The notes below the pieces were generated by a model. That model worked only from the letters and a program-made list of their open reading frames with translations, was not told where the DNA came from and made no database searches. The position numbers and the translations under genes are program-made. Below are positions 9,311 to 18,095 of a stretch of DNA of 64,000 nucleotides, piece after piece. The stretch lies in contig JAQWFD010000006.1 of assembly GCA_028704555.1 (NCBI GenBank), positions 58,772 to 122,771 on the forward strand, written 5' to 3'. Each line of letters opens with the position of its first letter. Position 1 is the stretch's first letter. The DNA comes from Desulfobacterales bacterium. Lineage in GTDB: Bacteria; Desulfobacterota; Desulfobacteria; Desulfobacterales; JAQWFD01.

Positions 9311-10270
9311 ATGCAGAAGAAAATTGTATACGCCGTTCTGGGAATCGTATTTTTACTCTTTCCGCTTGTCGTTGCGTCTGATTACTACCAGCATCTGGTT
9401 ATTATCGCATTGATGTGGGTGGTCATCGGCTCCGCTTGGAACCTGCTGGCCGGATATACCGGTCAGGTGTCTTTTGGACACGCCATTTTTTTCGGGGTTG
9501 GCGCGTATACCGCCGGGATTCTATCCACAAAGCTGGGAATATCGCCCTGGTGGGGGATGCTTTTCGGAGGGGTGGCGTCCATGCTGGTCGGTCTGTTTGT
9601 GGGCTGGGTCTGTTTCCGGTTGCGTGGACCGTATTTCGCCCTGGCGACGTTAGCCGGGGGTGAAATATTCCGGTTGATTGCTACCAACTGGGAAAGCCTG
9701 ACCGATGGGATGGTCGGCATCCTTATCATGCAGACGTTCAGGAGCAAACTTCCGTATTACTATATTGCCCTGGCTCTGGCCGTGCTGTGCGTGTATGCCA
9801 TATACCGGATCATGCGGTCAAAGTGGGGGTATTACTTTGTTTCCATCAGGGAAAATCAGGATGCGGCCGAATCACTTGGAATCAGTACCTTGTTGTACAA
9901 GAATGTCTCGCTTCTGGTCAGCTCGTTTTTTACCGGAATGGCCGGGGCGTTTTACATGAACTATATGGCGTTTATTGATCCCCAGGTCGTGTTTTCGATG
10001 CATTACATTTCCATCATGTCCATCCTGGTCGGTATTGTCGGCGGAGTTGCCACCATTATGGGACCCGCCGTGGGCGCGTTTATCATGGTCGGGCTGCAGG
10101 AAACGTTCCGAAGCTCTTTTTTCGGTCTTGCGCCCCAATGGGTCAGTCAGTCACATGCGCTGGTATTCGGCCTGCTGGTAATTTTCGTTATCTTATTTCT
10201 GGCCAATGGCGTGGTCGGTGACTGGAATAAAATTAAACGGAATGTGTTTCGAATCAAGACCTCTTCCTAA
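9311..10270 (+). CDS. livM: ABC transporter permease LivM
   Basis: A 319-residue inner-membrane permease. The N-terminal helix is followed by the family signature WNLLAGYTGQVSFGHAIFFGVGAYTAGIL. The EAA-like coupling loop SIRENQDAAESLGIS sits about two thirds in, and AGAFYMNYMAFIDPQ and IVGGVATIMGPAVGA follow. The ATG is preceded by GAGG. It pairs with LivH in a heterodimeric channel. Confidence 0.92.
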   Translation: MQKKIVYAVLGIVFLLFPLVVASDYYQHLVIIALMWVVIGSAWNLLAGYTGQVSFGHAIFFGVGAYTAGILSTKLGISPWWGMLFGGVASMLVGLFVGWVCFRLRGPYFALATLAGGEIFRLIATNWESLTDGMVGILIMQTFRSKLPYYYIALALAVLCVYAIYRIMRSKWGYYFVSIRENQDAAESLGISTLLYKNVSLLVSSFFTGMAGAFYMNYMAFIDPQVVFSMHYISIMSILVGIVGGVATIMGPAVGAFIMVGLQETFRSSFFGLAPQWVSQSHALVFGLLVIFVILFLANGVVGDWNKIKRNVFRIKTSS

Positions 10271-10293
10271 TCTGTATGTAATGGAGAAATCCT

Positions 10294-11022
10294 ATGCCGG
10301 TATTTTTTGAAGTCAGAAACCTTACCAAAACGTTTGGCGGTCTGAAAGCGGTGGACAATATTTCCTTTCAGCTTCAGCAGGGAGAAATACTGGGATTGAT
10401 CGGACCCAACGGCTCGGGTAAAACCACCACCTTTAACTGTATCAACAACTTTTATCCCATAACCTCCGGGGATATTCTGCTCAAGGGCAAAAGTATCAAG
10501 GGGCTTAAAACATACCAGATCTGCAAGCTGGGAATCGGCAGGACATTTCAGGTGGTGAAGCCGCTGGCACGGATGACGGTTCTGGATAATGTCATGGCAG
10601 GGGCTTTCTGTCGGGTCAATACCATCAAGGCCGCCCGGGAGGAAGCCCTGAACGTGTTGAAATTTTGTAATCTTTACAAGGACAGGGATAAGCTGGCAAA
10701 AAGTCTTCCGATCGGAGGCCGAAAACGACTTGAAATTTCAAGGGCAATGGCAACAAAACCGGAATTGCTGCTTCTGGATGAAACTGCGGCCGGGCTGAAT
10801 CCGGGAGAGCTGGATGAAGCGATTGGACTGATCAGAAAAATTCGGGAAAGCGGGGTCAGTATCCTGATTGTAGAACATATCATGAAGGTGATCATGACTA
10901 TATCCGATCGCATTCATGCAATCAATTTCGGGGGTACCATTGCCGAAGGTACGCCAAAAGAGGTTGCCGCCAACCGGGCCGTCATTGAAGCCTATCTGGG
11001 AGAAGAGCATGCTCAAGGTTAA
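10294..11022 (+). CDS. livG: ABC transporter ATP-binding protein LivG
   Basis: A 242-residue ATPase. Walker A is GPNGSGKTTTFNCI. The signature region is degenerate for an ABC motif: LPIGGRKRLEISRAMATKP, where LSGG-Q would be usual and SLPIGGRKRLE is typical of LivG. Walker B is LLLLDETAAGLNP, and the H-loop is VEHIMKVIM. The family's extra C-terminal segment ends AYLGEEH. It energises the LivHM channel together with LivF. The start has GGAG upstream. Its stop lies inside the livF start region (14-nt overlap). Confidence 0.92.
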   Translation: MPVFFEVRNLTKTFGGLKAVDNISFQLQQGEILGLIGPNGSGKTTTFNCINNFYPITSGDILLKGKSIKGLKTYQICKLGIGRTFQVVKPLARMTVLDNVMAGAFCRVNTIKAAREEALNVLKFCNLYKDRDKLAKSLPIGGRKRLEISRAMATKPELLLLDETAAGLNPGELDEAIGLIRKIRESGVSILIVEHIMKVIMTISDRIHAINFGGTIAEGTPKEVAANRAVIEAYLGEEHAQG

Positions 11023-11713
11023 CAATATCAATGTGTTTTACGGAGATCTTCAGGTCCTTTGGGATGTGACATTTGAAGTGAAGGAAAAAGAGATTCTGGT
11101 GCTGGTTGGCGCCAATGGCGCCGGGAAGTCCACGACGCTCCGGACGGTATCGTCTCTGATCAGCCCCCGATCCGGTTCCATTGAATTTGAAGGCGTCCGT
11201 CTGGATAAACTTCCGCCGAACAGAATTATAGAACACGGCGTTGTTCATGTTCCTGAAGGCCGGCGGTTGTTTTCGGATATGAGCGTTGAGGAAAATCTGA
11301 TCATGGGGTCTTTGTTCGGTGAGGCCAAAAAAAAACGACATCAGACGATGGAACATGTATTTAGCCTGTTCCCCAGGCTTCAGGAGCGACGAAAGCAGAT
11401 GGCCGGGACTCTCTCGGGGGGAGAGCAGCAGATGGCGGCTATCGGAAGGGGCCTGATGTCAAAACCGAAATTGATGATGTTTGACGAGCCGTCCCTGGGT
11501 CTGTCTCCGCTTCTGGTACAGGAAGTGTTCGGTCTGGTGAAGCGGGTCAATGAGGAGGGGGTGACCGTGCTGCTTGTCGAGCAGAATGTCACTCAGACGC
11601 TGGCCATGTGTGACCGGGCCTACGTGTTGGAAAACGGCCGCAATGTTCTGGAAGGTACCGGGGAAGAGCTGATGAAAAATGACCATGTGAAAGAGGCCTA
11701 TCTGGGGATATGA
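11009..11713 (+). CDS. livF: ABC transporter ATP-binding protein LivF
   Basis: About 234 residues. Walker A is GANGAGKSTTLRT, the Q-loop region reads VPEGRRLFSDMSVEENL (typical LivF), the signature is TLSGGEQQMAAIGRGLMS and Walker B is LMMFDEPSLGLSPLL. The protein ends EAYLGI, as most LivF proteins do. I start it at the ATG at 11009 (MLKVNNINVFYGD). The longer open frame before it only reads through livG. It overlaps livG by 14 nt, so translation is coupled. It is the last gene of the operon. Confidence 0.92.
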   Translation: MLKVNNINVFYGDLQVLWDVTFEVKEKEILVLVGANGAGKSTTLRTVSSLISPRSGSIEFEGVRLDKLPPNRIIEHGVVHVPEGRRLFSDMSVEENLIMGSLFGEAKKKRHQTMEHVFSLFPRLQERRKQMAGTLSGGEQQMAAIGRGLMSKPKLMMFDEPSLGLSPLLVQEVFGLVKRVNEEGVTVLLVEQNVTQTLAMCDRAYVLENGRNVLEGTGEELMKNDHVKEAYLGI

Positions 11714-11795
11714 CAGGGCCCTTCAGTAGGCTGTCCAAATATTGTATAGAATTTTTTTTTGATTAATTGCTATCAGCAGGTTACAGACTGGGGGA

Positions 11796-11925
11796 CGTTG
11801 CGCTTGAAGGGCGGGTCGAGCTTTGATGTCTTGAGGATGTCATAAGATAAAAGCCTCTTGCCTCAAGCAAAGTGCCTCTCCAGTGACAGTGCTCCGTGAG
11901 TCCGCCCGAAGGGCGCTGATTTGAA
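11796..11925. repeat. Dispersed GC-rich repeat, family copy 1
   Basis: A sequence of the form CTTGA-GGGCGGG...TTGAGG-TGTCATAAGATAAAAGCC...GCCTCAA-CAAAGTGC recurs here, at 24575-24710 and partially at 24268-24305. It lies in the convergent space between livF and the penicillin-binding protein gene. Confidence 0.55.
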
Positions 11926-11983
11926 ATTGTACCCTGTTTAAATGGGTCGGATAGTGTTTGCCTGATCGTTCTCCTTCTGTTAG

Positions 11984-12016
11984 AAGGTCCTCTGGCTGCA
12001 TGTCGGAGGACCTTTT
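11984..12016 (+). terminator. Possible terminator of the liv operon
   Basis: AAGGTCCTC at 11984-11992 pairs with GAGGACCTT at 12006-12014, followed by only a short T run. A 9-bp stem in the convergent gap makes termination plausible, but the loop is 13 nt and the tail is poor. Confidence 0.4.
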
Positions 12017-12028
12017 CCCTCAAAGGGG

Positions 12029-14452
12029 TTAGAATCCGCTTTTGAAAAATTCGTCCGGTCCAGTGATGGCATCAGCCTTTTTTTCGTATTCGGTTGGGGC
12101 GGTTCCCTCCTTGAAACATTCGAATATGGTTTTTTTGGATTCTGAGATCGGCAGGAGACCGGATTTCGAATCGATCTTGCAGAATATCACGCCTTCAGGA
12201 ACCTGAAAGACCCTGACGGGTTTGTCTTCCAATATTTTTTGCATAAAGCCCAGCCATATGGGGCTTGCGGCCCGGGAACCGGTTTCTTCTTTCCCCAGGG
12301 TAGCCTCGTCGTCAAAGCCGACCCATGTGCCTGTGGTGTAGCGAGGGGTATACCCGACAAACCAAGCATCGAAAAGGTTGTTGGTGGTTCCGGTTTTACC
12401 GGCTACCGGACGGTTCAATGCTTTTACCCGGCGTCCTGTACCCGTTTTGACCACACTTTCAAGCAGGCTTGTCATAATGTAGGCCGTGCTGCTGTCGATC
12501 ACTTTTTTTCGCTTCGGGAGGGTGTCTTCAAGGATATTCCCGTCCCGGTCGACGATTTTGGTGATAAACACCGGGTCTACCAGATAACCCATATTATTAA
12601 ACACGGAATACGCCCTCACTATTTCCAGCAGAGAGACCCCGGATGAGCCTAGTGCAATGGACAGATCCCGGTTGAGATGTGAGGTGACGCCCAGCCGGTT
12701 TGCATAATCGATTACGTAATCGATACCGATATCTTTTAGTATCTTGATCGTCACCACGTTTCTGGATTTTGCCATGGCTTCGCGAAACAGCGTGGGGCCA
12801 TAGAATTTTTCAGCATAGTTTTTCGGCTTCCATTTAAAATTGTGAATGGTATCTTCCATCACAATCGGCGAATCGATAATGATGGTCGCCGGGGTGTATC
12901 CTTTATCAAGGGCAGCGGCGAAAATAATGGGTTTGAAGGCTGAGCCGGGCTGACGCCTTGATTGAATCGCCCGGTTAAACTGGCTTTTCCGGAAATCACG
13001 TCCTCCGACCATCGCTTTTACCATCCCGCTTTCGGATTCAATACTCAATAACGCCGATTCGGCTTTCGGTTCCTGCTCAAGTGAAAGTTTCCACGTCTGC
13101 GGGCCATCGGTGCCGCTGTCTTTAACTGGATGGAGGGCCTTTACCTGTATGACATCCCCCTCGTGCAGCGCGTCGCTTACCTGTTTGAGACTGCTTTCGT
13201 AAGAAGCAACTTCAGGGTCAGGTTTCCTGGCCCATTTCATATCGGTGAGTTCAATCGTGCCCCGGCTGTTACCGATTCGGACGACAGCAAGCTTTTTCGC
13301 ATCATCAACTTCGATCACAACGCCCTTGACAGTTGCTCCTTCCTGGAGCATGCCGCTTTGATCCAGTTCATTCTGAAGTTCGAAGGAAAAGGCCTCGAAT
13401 TCCTCCGGGGCAAGTTTACGTAAAGGGCCCCGGTATCCCTGACGCTTGTCAAGTTCATAAAGACCTTTTTCAATCTGTTCCCTTGCTGCCTTCTGCATTT
13501 CGATATTGACCGCCGTGTAGATCTGAAGCCCTTCCCTGTACAGAATATCCGGTCCGTAAGTTTTTTCGATGTACTGCCGGACATATTCCGTATAATAAGG
13601 GACTTTTTCAATGTACCAGTTTTTTCTTGGCTTGATGTCCAGCGGTGTGCCGATGGCTTCGGTCGCCTCGATGTTGGTGATGTACTCTTCGGCCACCATC
13701 CGGTTCAGCACATAGATCTGGCGCTCTTTCGCTTTTTCAGGATATTTGAAAGGCGAGTAGCGGCTCGGCGCCTGAGGCAGGCCGGCTAAGACGGCGCATT
13801 CTGCCAGATTCAGTTCCCGGCAGGATTTGCCAAAGTAGTTCTCCGCTGCCGCTTCCACGCCGTATGCTCCGTGTCCCAGATAAATCTGGTTCAGGTACAG
13901 ATAAAGGATTTCCTCCTTGCTGAATGCCTTGTCGATCCGGTAGGCCAGAATGGCCTCCTTGATTTTTCGTGTATAGGTCCGGTCGGAGGTCAGCAGGAAC
14001 GATTTGGTTACCTGCTGGGTAATCGTGCTTCCGCCCTGAACAATGGAGCCGGCTTCAATATTTTTGAAAAACGCCCGGATGATGCTGACCATATCAATGC
14101 CCTTGTGTTTGTAAAACCGGGCATCCTCAGCCGCGATAAATGCATGGGTCAGCATTTCCGGGATTTCGGTAAATGGCGTCACGATTCGCCGCTCGTTGTA
14201 AAATTCCGCGATTTTTCGGTTATCATCCGAATATACGCTGGTGATTATGGGGGGGCGGTAGTCTTTCAGCGATGAAATGACCGGAAGATCCCGGCTGAAG
14301 TACGTATATACCCCGGCAGCGGAAATGATTCCAAACAGTGCAAGGCAGATAGCAATCCATACCATCCAGCCGAGCATCCGGCTGATAAACGTTTTATGCT
14401 CCCGTCTGGCGCGGTTTTTCATGATGTCAGACGGGTTTTTGGGTTTAGCCAT
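12029..14452 (-). CDS. mrcA: Bifunctional penicillin-binding protein 1A (class A)
   Basis: An 807-residue peptidoglycan synthase. An N-terminal cytoplasmic tail and a transmembrane helix (residues about 28-52) are followed by the glycosyltransferase-51 domain, with the catalytic-Glu motif AFIAAEDARFYKHKGID, then GGSTITQQVTKSFL and KIKEAILAYRIDKAFSKEEILYLYLN. A linker/OB-like region comes next (about 320-440), then the transpeptidase domain with the active-site Ser in RRQPGSAFKPI, the SRN motif (AKSRNVV) and KTGTTN. It polymerises glycan strands and cross-links stem peptides at the inner-membrane outer face. Single gene, convergent with livF. Confidence 0.95.
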   Translation of the reverse strand: MAKPKNPSDIMKNRARREHKTFISRMLGWMVWIAICLALFGIISAAGVYTYFSRDLPVISSLKDYRPPIITSVYSDDNRKIAEFYNERRIVTPFTEIPEMLTHAFIAAEDARFYKHKGIDMVSIIRAFFKNIEAGSIVQGGSTITQQVTKSFLLTSDRTYTRKIKEAILAYRIDKAFSKEEILYLYLNQIYLGHGAYGVEAAAENYFGKSCRELNLAECAVLAGLPQAPSRYSPFKYPEKAKERQIYVLNRMVAEEYITNIEATEAIGTPLDIKPRKNWYIEKVPYYTEYVRQYIEKTYGPDILYREGLQIYTAVNIEMQKAAREQIEKGLYELDKRQGYRGPLRKLAPEEFEAFSFELQNELDQSGMLQEGATVKGVVIEVDDAKKLAVVRIGNSRGTIELTDMKWARKPDPEVASYESSLKQVSDALHEGDVIQVKALHPVKDSGTDGPQTWKLSLEQEPKAESALLSIESESGMVKAMVGGRDFRKSQFNRAIQSRRQPGSAFKPIIFAAALDKGYTPATIIIDSPIVMEDTIHNFKWKPKNYAEKFYGPTLFREAMAKSRNVVTIKILKDIGIDYVIDYANRLGVTSHLNRDLSIALGSSGVSLLEIVRAYSVFNNMGYLVDPVFITKIVDRDGNILEDTLPKRKKVIDSSTAYIMTSLLESVVKTGTGRRVKALNRPVAGKTGTTNNLFDAWFVGYTPRYTTGTWVGFDDEATLGKEETGSRAASPIWLGFMQKILEDKPVRVFQVPEGVIFCKIDSKSGLLPISESKKTIFECFKEGTAPTEYEKKADAITGPDEFFKSGF

Positions 14453-15329
14453 ACCTCAATACTTCCTGTTGTGGTTTAGCGATATTATTTCCCATCATAC
14501 GGATTTCAGTCAGCAATATAAATTGTCGCTTCAGCTGCCGGAAACCTGAAATCGTATATAGCGAGAAATGGGCACTGTCATGTTTCGACGAAGCGGTGAT
14601 GATATCCAGCGCTGCTGAATGTTCAAAGCTTTTTTGCAGCTGGCCTGTGATTTCTGACTCCCGAGCCGTCTGATTCGGGCCGGTTAAGGGTTTGTTACGG
14701 TTAACCTGTCTCCATCCCATCAATGGCCTTTTTCAGGTCTGCGCTTATCTGTTTGGTATCTGTGCCAATCTGCGGGGTTGTTTGTGCGGCGTATTTGGCA
14801 CGTCTCCTCTCAATCTTTTGATTTTATTGTTTTTTGGTAAAAATCCCATTTTTGGATTGAAACCGCCTGTCAGCGCCCGACTTCGGAAAATTGGATTTAT
14901 GAATGATGGACTCTGATTTATATCAACCATTGATTATTTGCATAAATTGACATGTGAATCAATAGCCGTGAATATAATTTGTTGGGGGGCGGGTGAGAAG
15001 ATCCCCTTCGGTTATCCGGATAGCTTCTGCCATTCCGGTAAGCAAGAACAGATTTCCAAAAATTATATTCAGAAAACATCAAACCCAATTGCAGAGACGG
15101 TATCGGATCAGCCGTTACATCGCAGGCGGATGTCAGTTAATTATCAGAGCGCTTTTTTAGATACCCAAAAGGGGTCTCTGAAAAGCCGGATACCGCCTGC
15201 TTTTGAAACCCGGCTTTCGGCCACCCGACATCTGACCGCCGATAGCAGATAACCGGTCAGAGACAAGATGTAAATCGAGTCCTTTTGCCATTGCTTAAAC
15301 TCTTAAATTCAGAGAACATGATGGTATTT
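14453..15329. other. Non-coding region with two hairpins
   Basis: Nearly 900 bp with no convincing gene. Two stem-loops stand out: AAAGCCGG/CCGGCTTT at 15182-15217 and CTGACCG/CGGTCAG at 15232-15260. The rest is AT-rich and featureless to me. Confidence 0.5.
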
Positions 15330-15370
15330 AAGTCAATTAATTATTGACTTGCGAATGAAATGTATATATT
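15330..15370 (+). promoter_or_regulatory. Inverted repeat overlapping a likely promoter of the acetate transporter
   Basis: AAGTCAAT (15330-15337) and ATTGACTT (15343-15350) are a perfect 8-bp dyad with a 5-bp spacer. The right arm contains TTGACT, a plausible -35. TATATT at 15365-15370 could be the -10, though the spacing is only 15 bp. The start codon is about 70 bp downstream. A repressor or activator site overlapping the promoter is a reasonable inference. Confidence 0.45.
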
Positions 15371-15438
15371 TGCTCGATATAACATTCCTGCACAGCGCAA
15401 TTTCACCCCCCTTTTTACTAGTTTTAGCAGGGGGAAAA

Positions 15439-16023
15439 ATGGCAAAAGATACAGTAGCAATTGTAGATACGCATGCCAACCCGGCGCCTCTCGGGTTGAT
15501 GGGCTTTGGTATGACAACGGTTCTTTTAAACATTCATAATTCCGGTTTTTTTCCAATGGATTCGATGATTCTGGCTATGGGCATCTTTTATGGGGGGACT
15601 GCTCAGGTCATTGCCGGTATCATGGAGTGGAAAAAAAATAATACATTTGGAACAACTGCGTTTACTTCCTATGGCTTTTTCTGGTTATCTCTGGTTGCCC
15701 TGATTCTTATACCTAAATACCAGTTGTGGCAGGCACCTACAAACGGCGCAATGGCGGCATATCTATTTATGTGGGGCTTGTTTACATTCTTTATGTATAT
15801 CGGAACGCTCAGAGTTAATAAAGCGCTTCAGTTCGTTTTCCTTTCACTGACGGTATTGTTTTTTTTATTGGCCTGGGGTGATGCAACCGGCAGTGTTACT
15901 ATTAAGCATATTGCGGGTTATGAAGGCATCGTTTGCGGTTTTTCAGCCATATATGCGGCAATGGCGCAGGTATTAAACGAAATATACGGCAAAATCGTCA
16001 TGCCGATCGGGCCGGTAAAATAG
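15439..16023 (+). CDS. satP: Acetate/succinate transporter, GPR1/FUN34/SatP family
   Basis: About 194 residues with six predicted membrane helices. The family NPAPLGL motif is seen near the N-terminus ([23 protein letters not shown]). [38 protein letters not shown] is the typical second conserved block. The family moves acetate or succinate with protons, or forms a hexameric anion channel. The ATG at 15439 is chosen for the AGGGGGA site just before it. Acetate import or export fits an acetate-using or acetate-producing anaerobe (inference). Stands alone. Confidence 0.9.
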   Translation: MAKDTVAIVDTHANPAPLGLMGFGMTTVLLNIHNSGFFPMDSMILAMGIFYGGTAQVIAGIMEWKKNNTFGTTAFTSYGFFWLSLVALILIPKYQLWQAPTNGAMAAYLFMWGLFTFFMYIGTLRVNKALQFVFLSLTVLFFLLAWGDATGSVTIKHIAGYEGIVCGFSAIYAAMAQVLNEIYGKIVMPIGPVK

Positions 16024-16084
16024 TACTGAATAACAGGGGTGAAATTGCGCATATTTAACTCATGTTTGTCTACAGATAAATGGG

Positions 16085-16250
16085 CTCACCATTTATGAAC
16101 TCGTAAAAACTTAAAATCGAGACGGAAAAGTAAAAAGTTCAATTTCAAGGCATCGCGAATTTCGTGAGATGAAGTGCCGTTGTCTGCACCGCAGTGAATA
16201 CGGAATGAAGCGCACCGCGCACGGGTTTTTTTACGACGCCGTCGATAAAG
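16085..16250. repeat. Degenerate inverted-repeat element (TCGTAAAAA ends)
   Basis: The left end ATGAACTCGTAAAAAC and the right end GTTTTTTTACGACGCC are imperfect inverted repeats flanking about 130 bp without a gene. The ends resemble those of the element at 55786-55910 (ATGAATTCGTAAAAAG), so both may be decayed members of one family. Confidence 0.4.
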
Positions 16251-16275
16251 AACTATGATATTGACTGAATGTGGC

Positions 16276-16416
16276 GTCAGATGTAAAGATAATCCTATCG
16301 AAAGGATAATGATATTTACGCCATATCCGTGACCTTCTTCTTGCCTTAGTCCTTTCTGATCGAAATATCATCAACTCACCTGATCGTTATCAGGTGAGTC
16401 CGTCCTGAAACAGGAC
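16276..16416 (+). other. Cluster of strong stem-loops upstream of the Usp gene
   Basis: Three hairpins follow one another. ATCCT/AGGAT sits inside GTAAA/TTTAC at about 16277-16314. An uninterrupted 11-bp stem ACTCACCTGAT/ATCAGGTGAGT with a CGTT tetraloop is at 16374-16399. GTCCTG/CAGGAC with an AAA loop is at 16402-16416, followed by ATGTTTT. The group could be the distal terminator of satP or a small structured RNA. No known riboswitch core was recognised. The 400 bp to the Usp start shows no believable gene. Confidence 0.4.
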
Positions 16417-16816
16417 ATGTTTTCAGGCTCCAGTCGTTGTCTTTAACCTTGTTTGCATCCATGGCCGTTTCATCTGATTCCGGCGATCAACGCCTTTATT
16501 TTCCTGATCCGGGGTGAACTCGTTTTCGGATCGGAAACATGGTGGAGGCCATCCGGTGAAGACCGAATCTATGGATGGACACTGCCTTGTGGTATCTCTG
16601 GAAAAAACTGCAGAGAAGTACATCCTTTCGGCTGTACGGTTTCGTATCGGTTCAATTTTTGTATCTCGTTTCATCCTTTGCCGGACGGAGCAAGGAGCTG
16701 AAGTTTGTGAAGCAGCTGGATATGAGGCGGCCTTTCGACCATCCACGGCCGGCTGTCAACCCGTTGCCAGCTTGATGACGGTCGGGTGTGATAACTTAAT
16801 TTCCAGAGGAGGAAAT

Positions 16817-17767
16817 GTGAAGGGCAAAAACAGTCGTAAAAAAATTTTGATCGCTGTTGATGGTTCCCCGCAGTCTCTTGGCGCGGTTCAATATGTGGGT
16901 GCATTGTTTCCCGTTGAACAGACGGAGATTGTTTTTTTTCATGTAGAAAATGATATCCCGGATATATTCCTGGATATGGGGAAAATGCCAATTTTGGAAT
17001 CTAAATTGCCAAAAATTAACGGGTGGAAGAAAGATCGGCGAAAATTTATCGCGGATTTTATGTCAAAAGCCGTTGAGGTGTTGATAGATGACGGTTTCCC
17101 ACGGGATGCCGTTCATCAAAAGATTCAGCATAAGTGCTATGGCATATCAAGGGATATTATCGAAGAAGTCGGACATGGCTATAGCGCGTTAATCGTTGGT
17201 CGAAGCGGGCTCAGTAAATTGAAAGACATACTGATTGGCAGTACGCCCATCAGGCTCATTGATAAAATTCCGCGAATTCCCCTGGTGGTGGTTGGCGGCA
17301 AGCCCGTATCGAAAAAGATCCTGGCGTGTATAGACGGTTCAGTGCAGTCCGCAAGAGGTATCGATTCCATCGGGCAATTGCTCGGGGCATCCGGCTGCCG
17401 GGTGGAGGTCTGTCATGTGATCAAGTCTTTAAGCAGTTTTAAGGTCGGATCGGATCAACTGTTTTTGCCGGAACAGGAAAAAACCTGGCTGGATTTGAAT
17501 CAGGAAATTATCGGGCCGGCCATTAAAGAGGCCACCGCCGCACTTGTCAGATCCGGATTTGATCCGGGGCATGTGACTTCCAGGGTTTTAACCCTGAGAA
17601 TGAGTCGTGCGGCAGCAATTATCGAGGAGGCCAAATCCGGTGGTTTTGAAAGTATCGTTATCGGACGCCGCGGCTTAAATATTGTCGAGGAAATCATCAT
17701 GGGCCGGGTCAGTAAAAAGGTCCTCGAACTGGCAAACACAATGGCGGTCTGGGTTGTTGGGACATAG
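16817..17767 (+). CDS. Tandem universal stress protein (two UspA domains)
   Basis: About 316 residues with two complete Usp domains. Domain 1 begins KKILIAVDGSPQSLGAV and ends with the nucleotide-binding pattern GRSGLSKLKDILIGSTPIRLI. Domain 2 begins KKILACIDGSVQSARGI and ends GRRGLNIVEEIIMGRVSKKVLE. Both match G-x2-G-x9-G, although domain 2 has Arg where Ser is usual. I start at the GTG at 16817, which has AGGAGG immediately upstream. The open frame before it is not coding-like. Likely an ATP-binding stress or energy-status protein. The partner is unknown. Confidence 0.85.
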   Translation: MKGKNSRKKILIAVDGSPQSLGAVQYVGALFPVEQTEIVFFHVENDIPDIFLDMGKMPILESKLPKINGWKKDRRKFIADFMSKAVEVLIDDGFPRDAVHQKIQHKCYGISRDIIEEVGHGYSALIVGRSGLSKLKDILIGSTPIRLIDKIPRIPLVVVGGKPVSKKILACIDGSVQSARGIDSIGQLLGASGCRVEVCHVIKSLSSFKVGSDQLFLPEQEKTWLDLNQEIIGPAIKEATAALVRSGFDPGHVTSRVLTLRMSRAAAIIEEAKSGGFESIVIGRRGLNIVEEIIMGRVSKKVLELANTMAVWVVGT

Positions 17768-18095
17768 CCCGTCTTGACGTGTTGAAATGGTTTGAATTTG
17801 CGAAAATAGCAAATTTTAACACTTTATCATAAACCGACGGGCAGTTATTTGAAAAATTTGAATAGCACTCGTTTCGGGATAAACGCTTGTGCCCCTTGAT
17901 TTCATGGATAAAGTGGCCGGCAAATAAGTTTTTGGTATGGTTTGTGCTGAGGATATAAAAGCGCAGGGATATCCTGGCAGTGTCATAATCCATAATTCTA
18001 TACATGATATTTTAATTTACTTGACGTGGCAGAGAACAATTTATAAGTAGTTTAAAAAAGGTTAATCGTCTCGGCTGCTTTTTGGGGGTAGGCTG
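17768..18095. other. Non-coding gap
   Basis: About 330 bp with no gene that I can support and no clear terminator after the Usp gene. Confidence 0.4.

Noticed and set aside
14692..15252. Short plus-strand open frames between mrcA and satP
   Set aside because: No ribosome sites, no recognisable motifs and atypical composition.
16514..16816. N-terminal extension of the Usp protein by about 100 codons
   Set aside because: The composition is not protein-like, and a GTG with AGGAGG directly starts the Usp domain.
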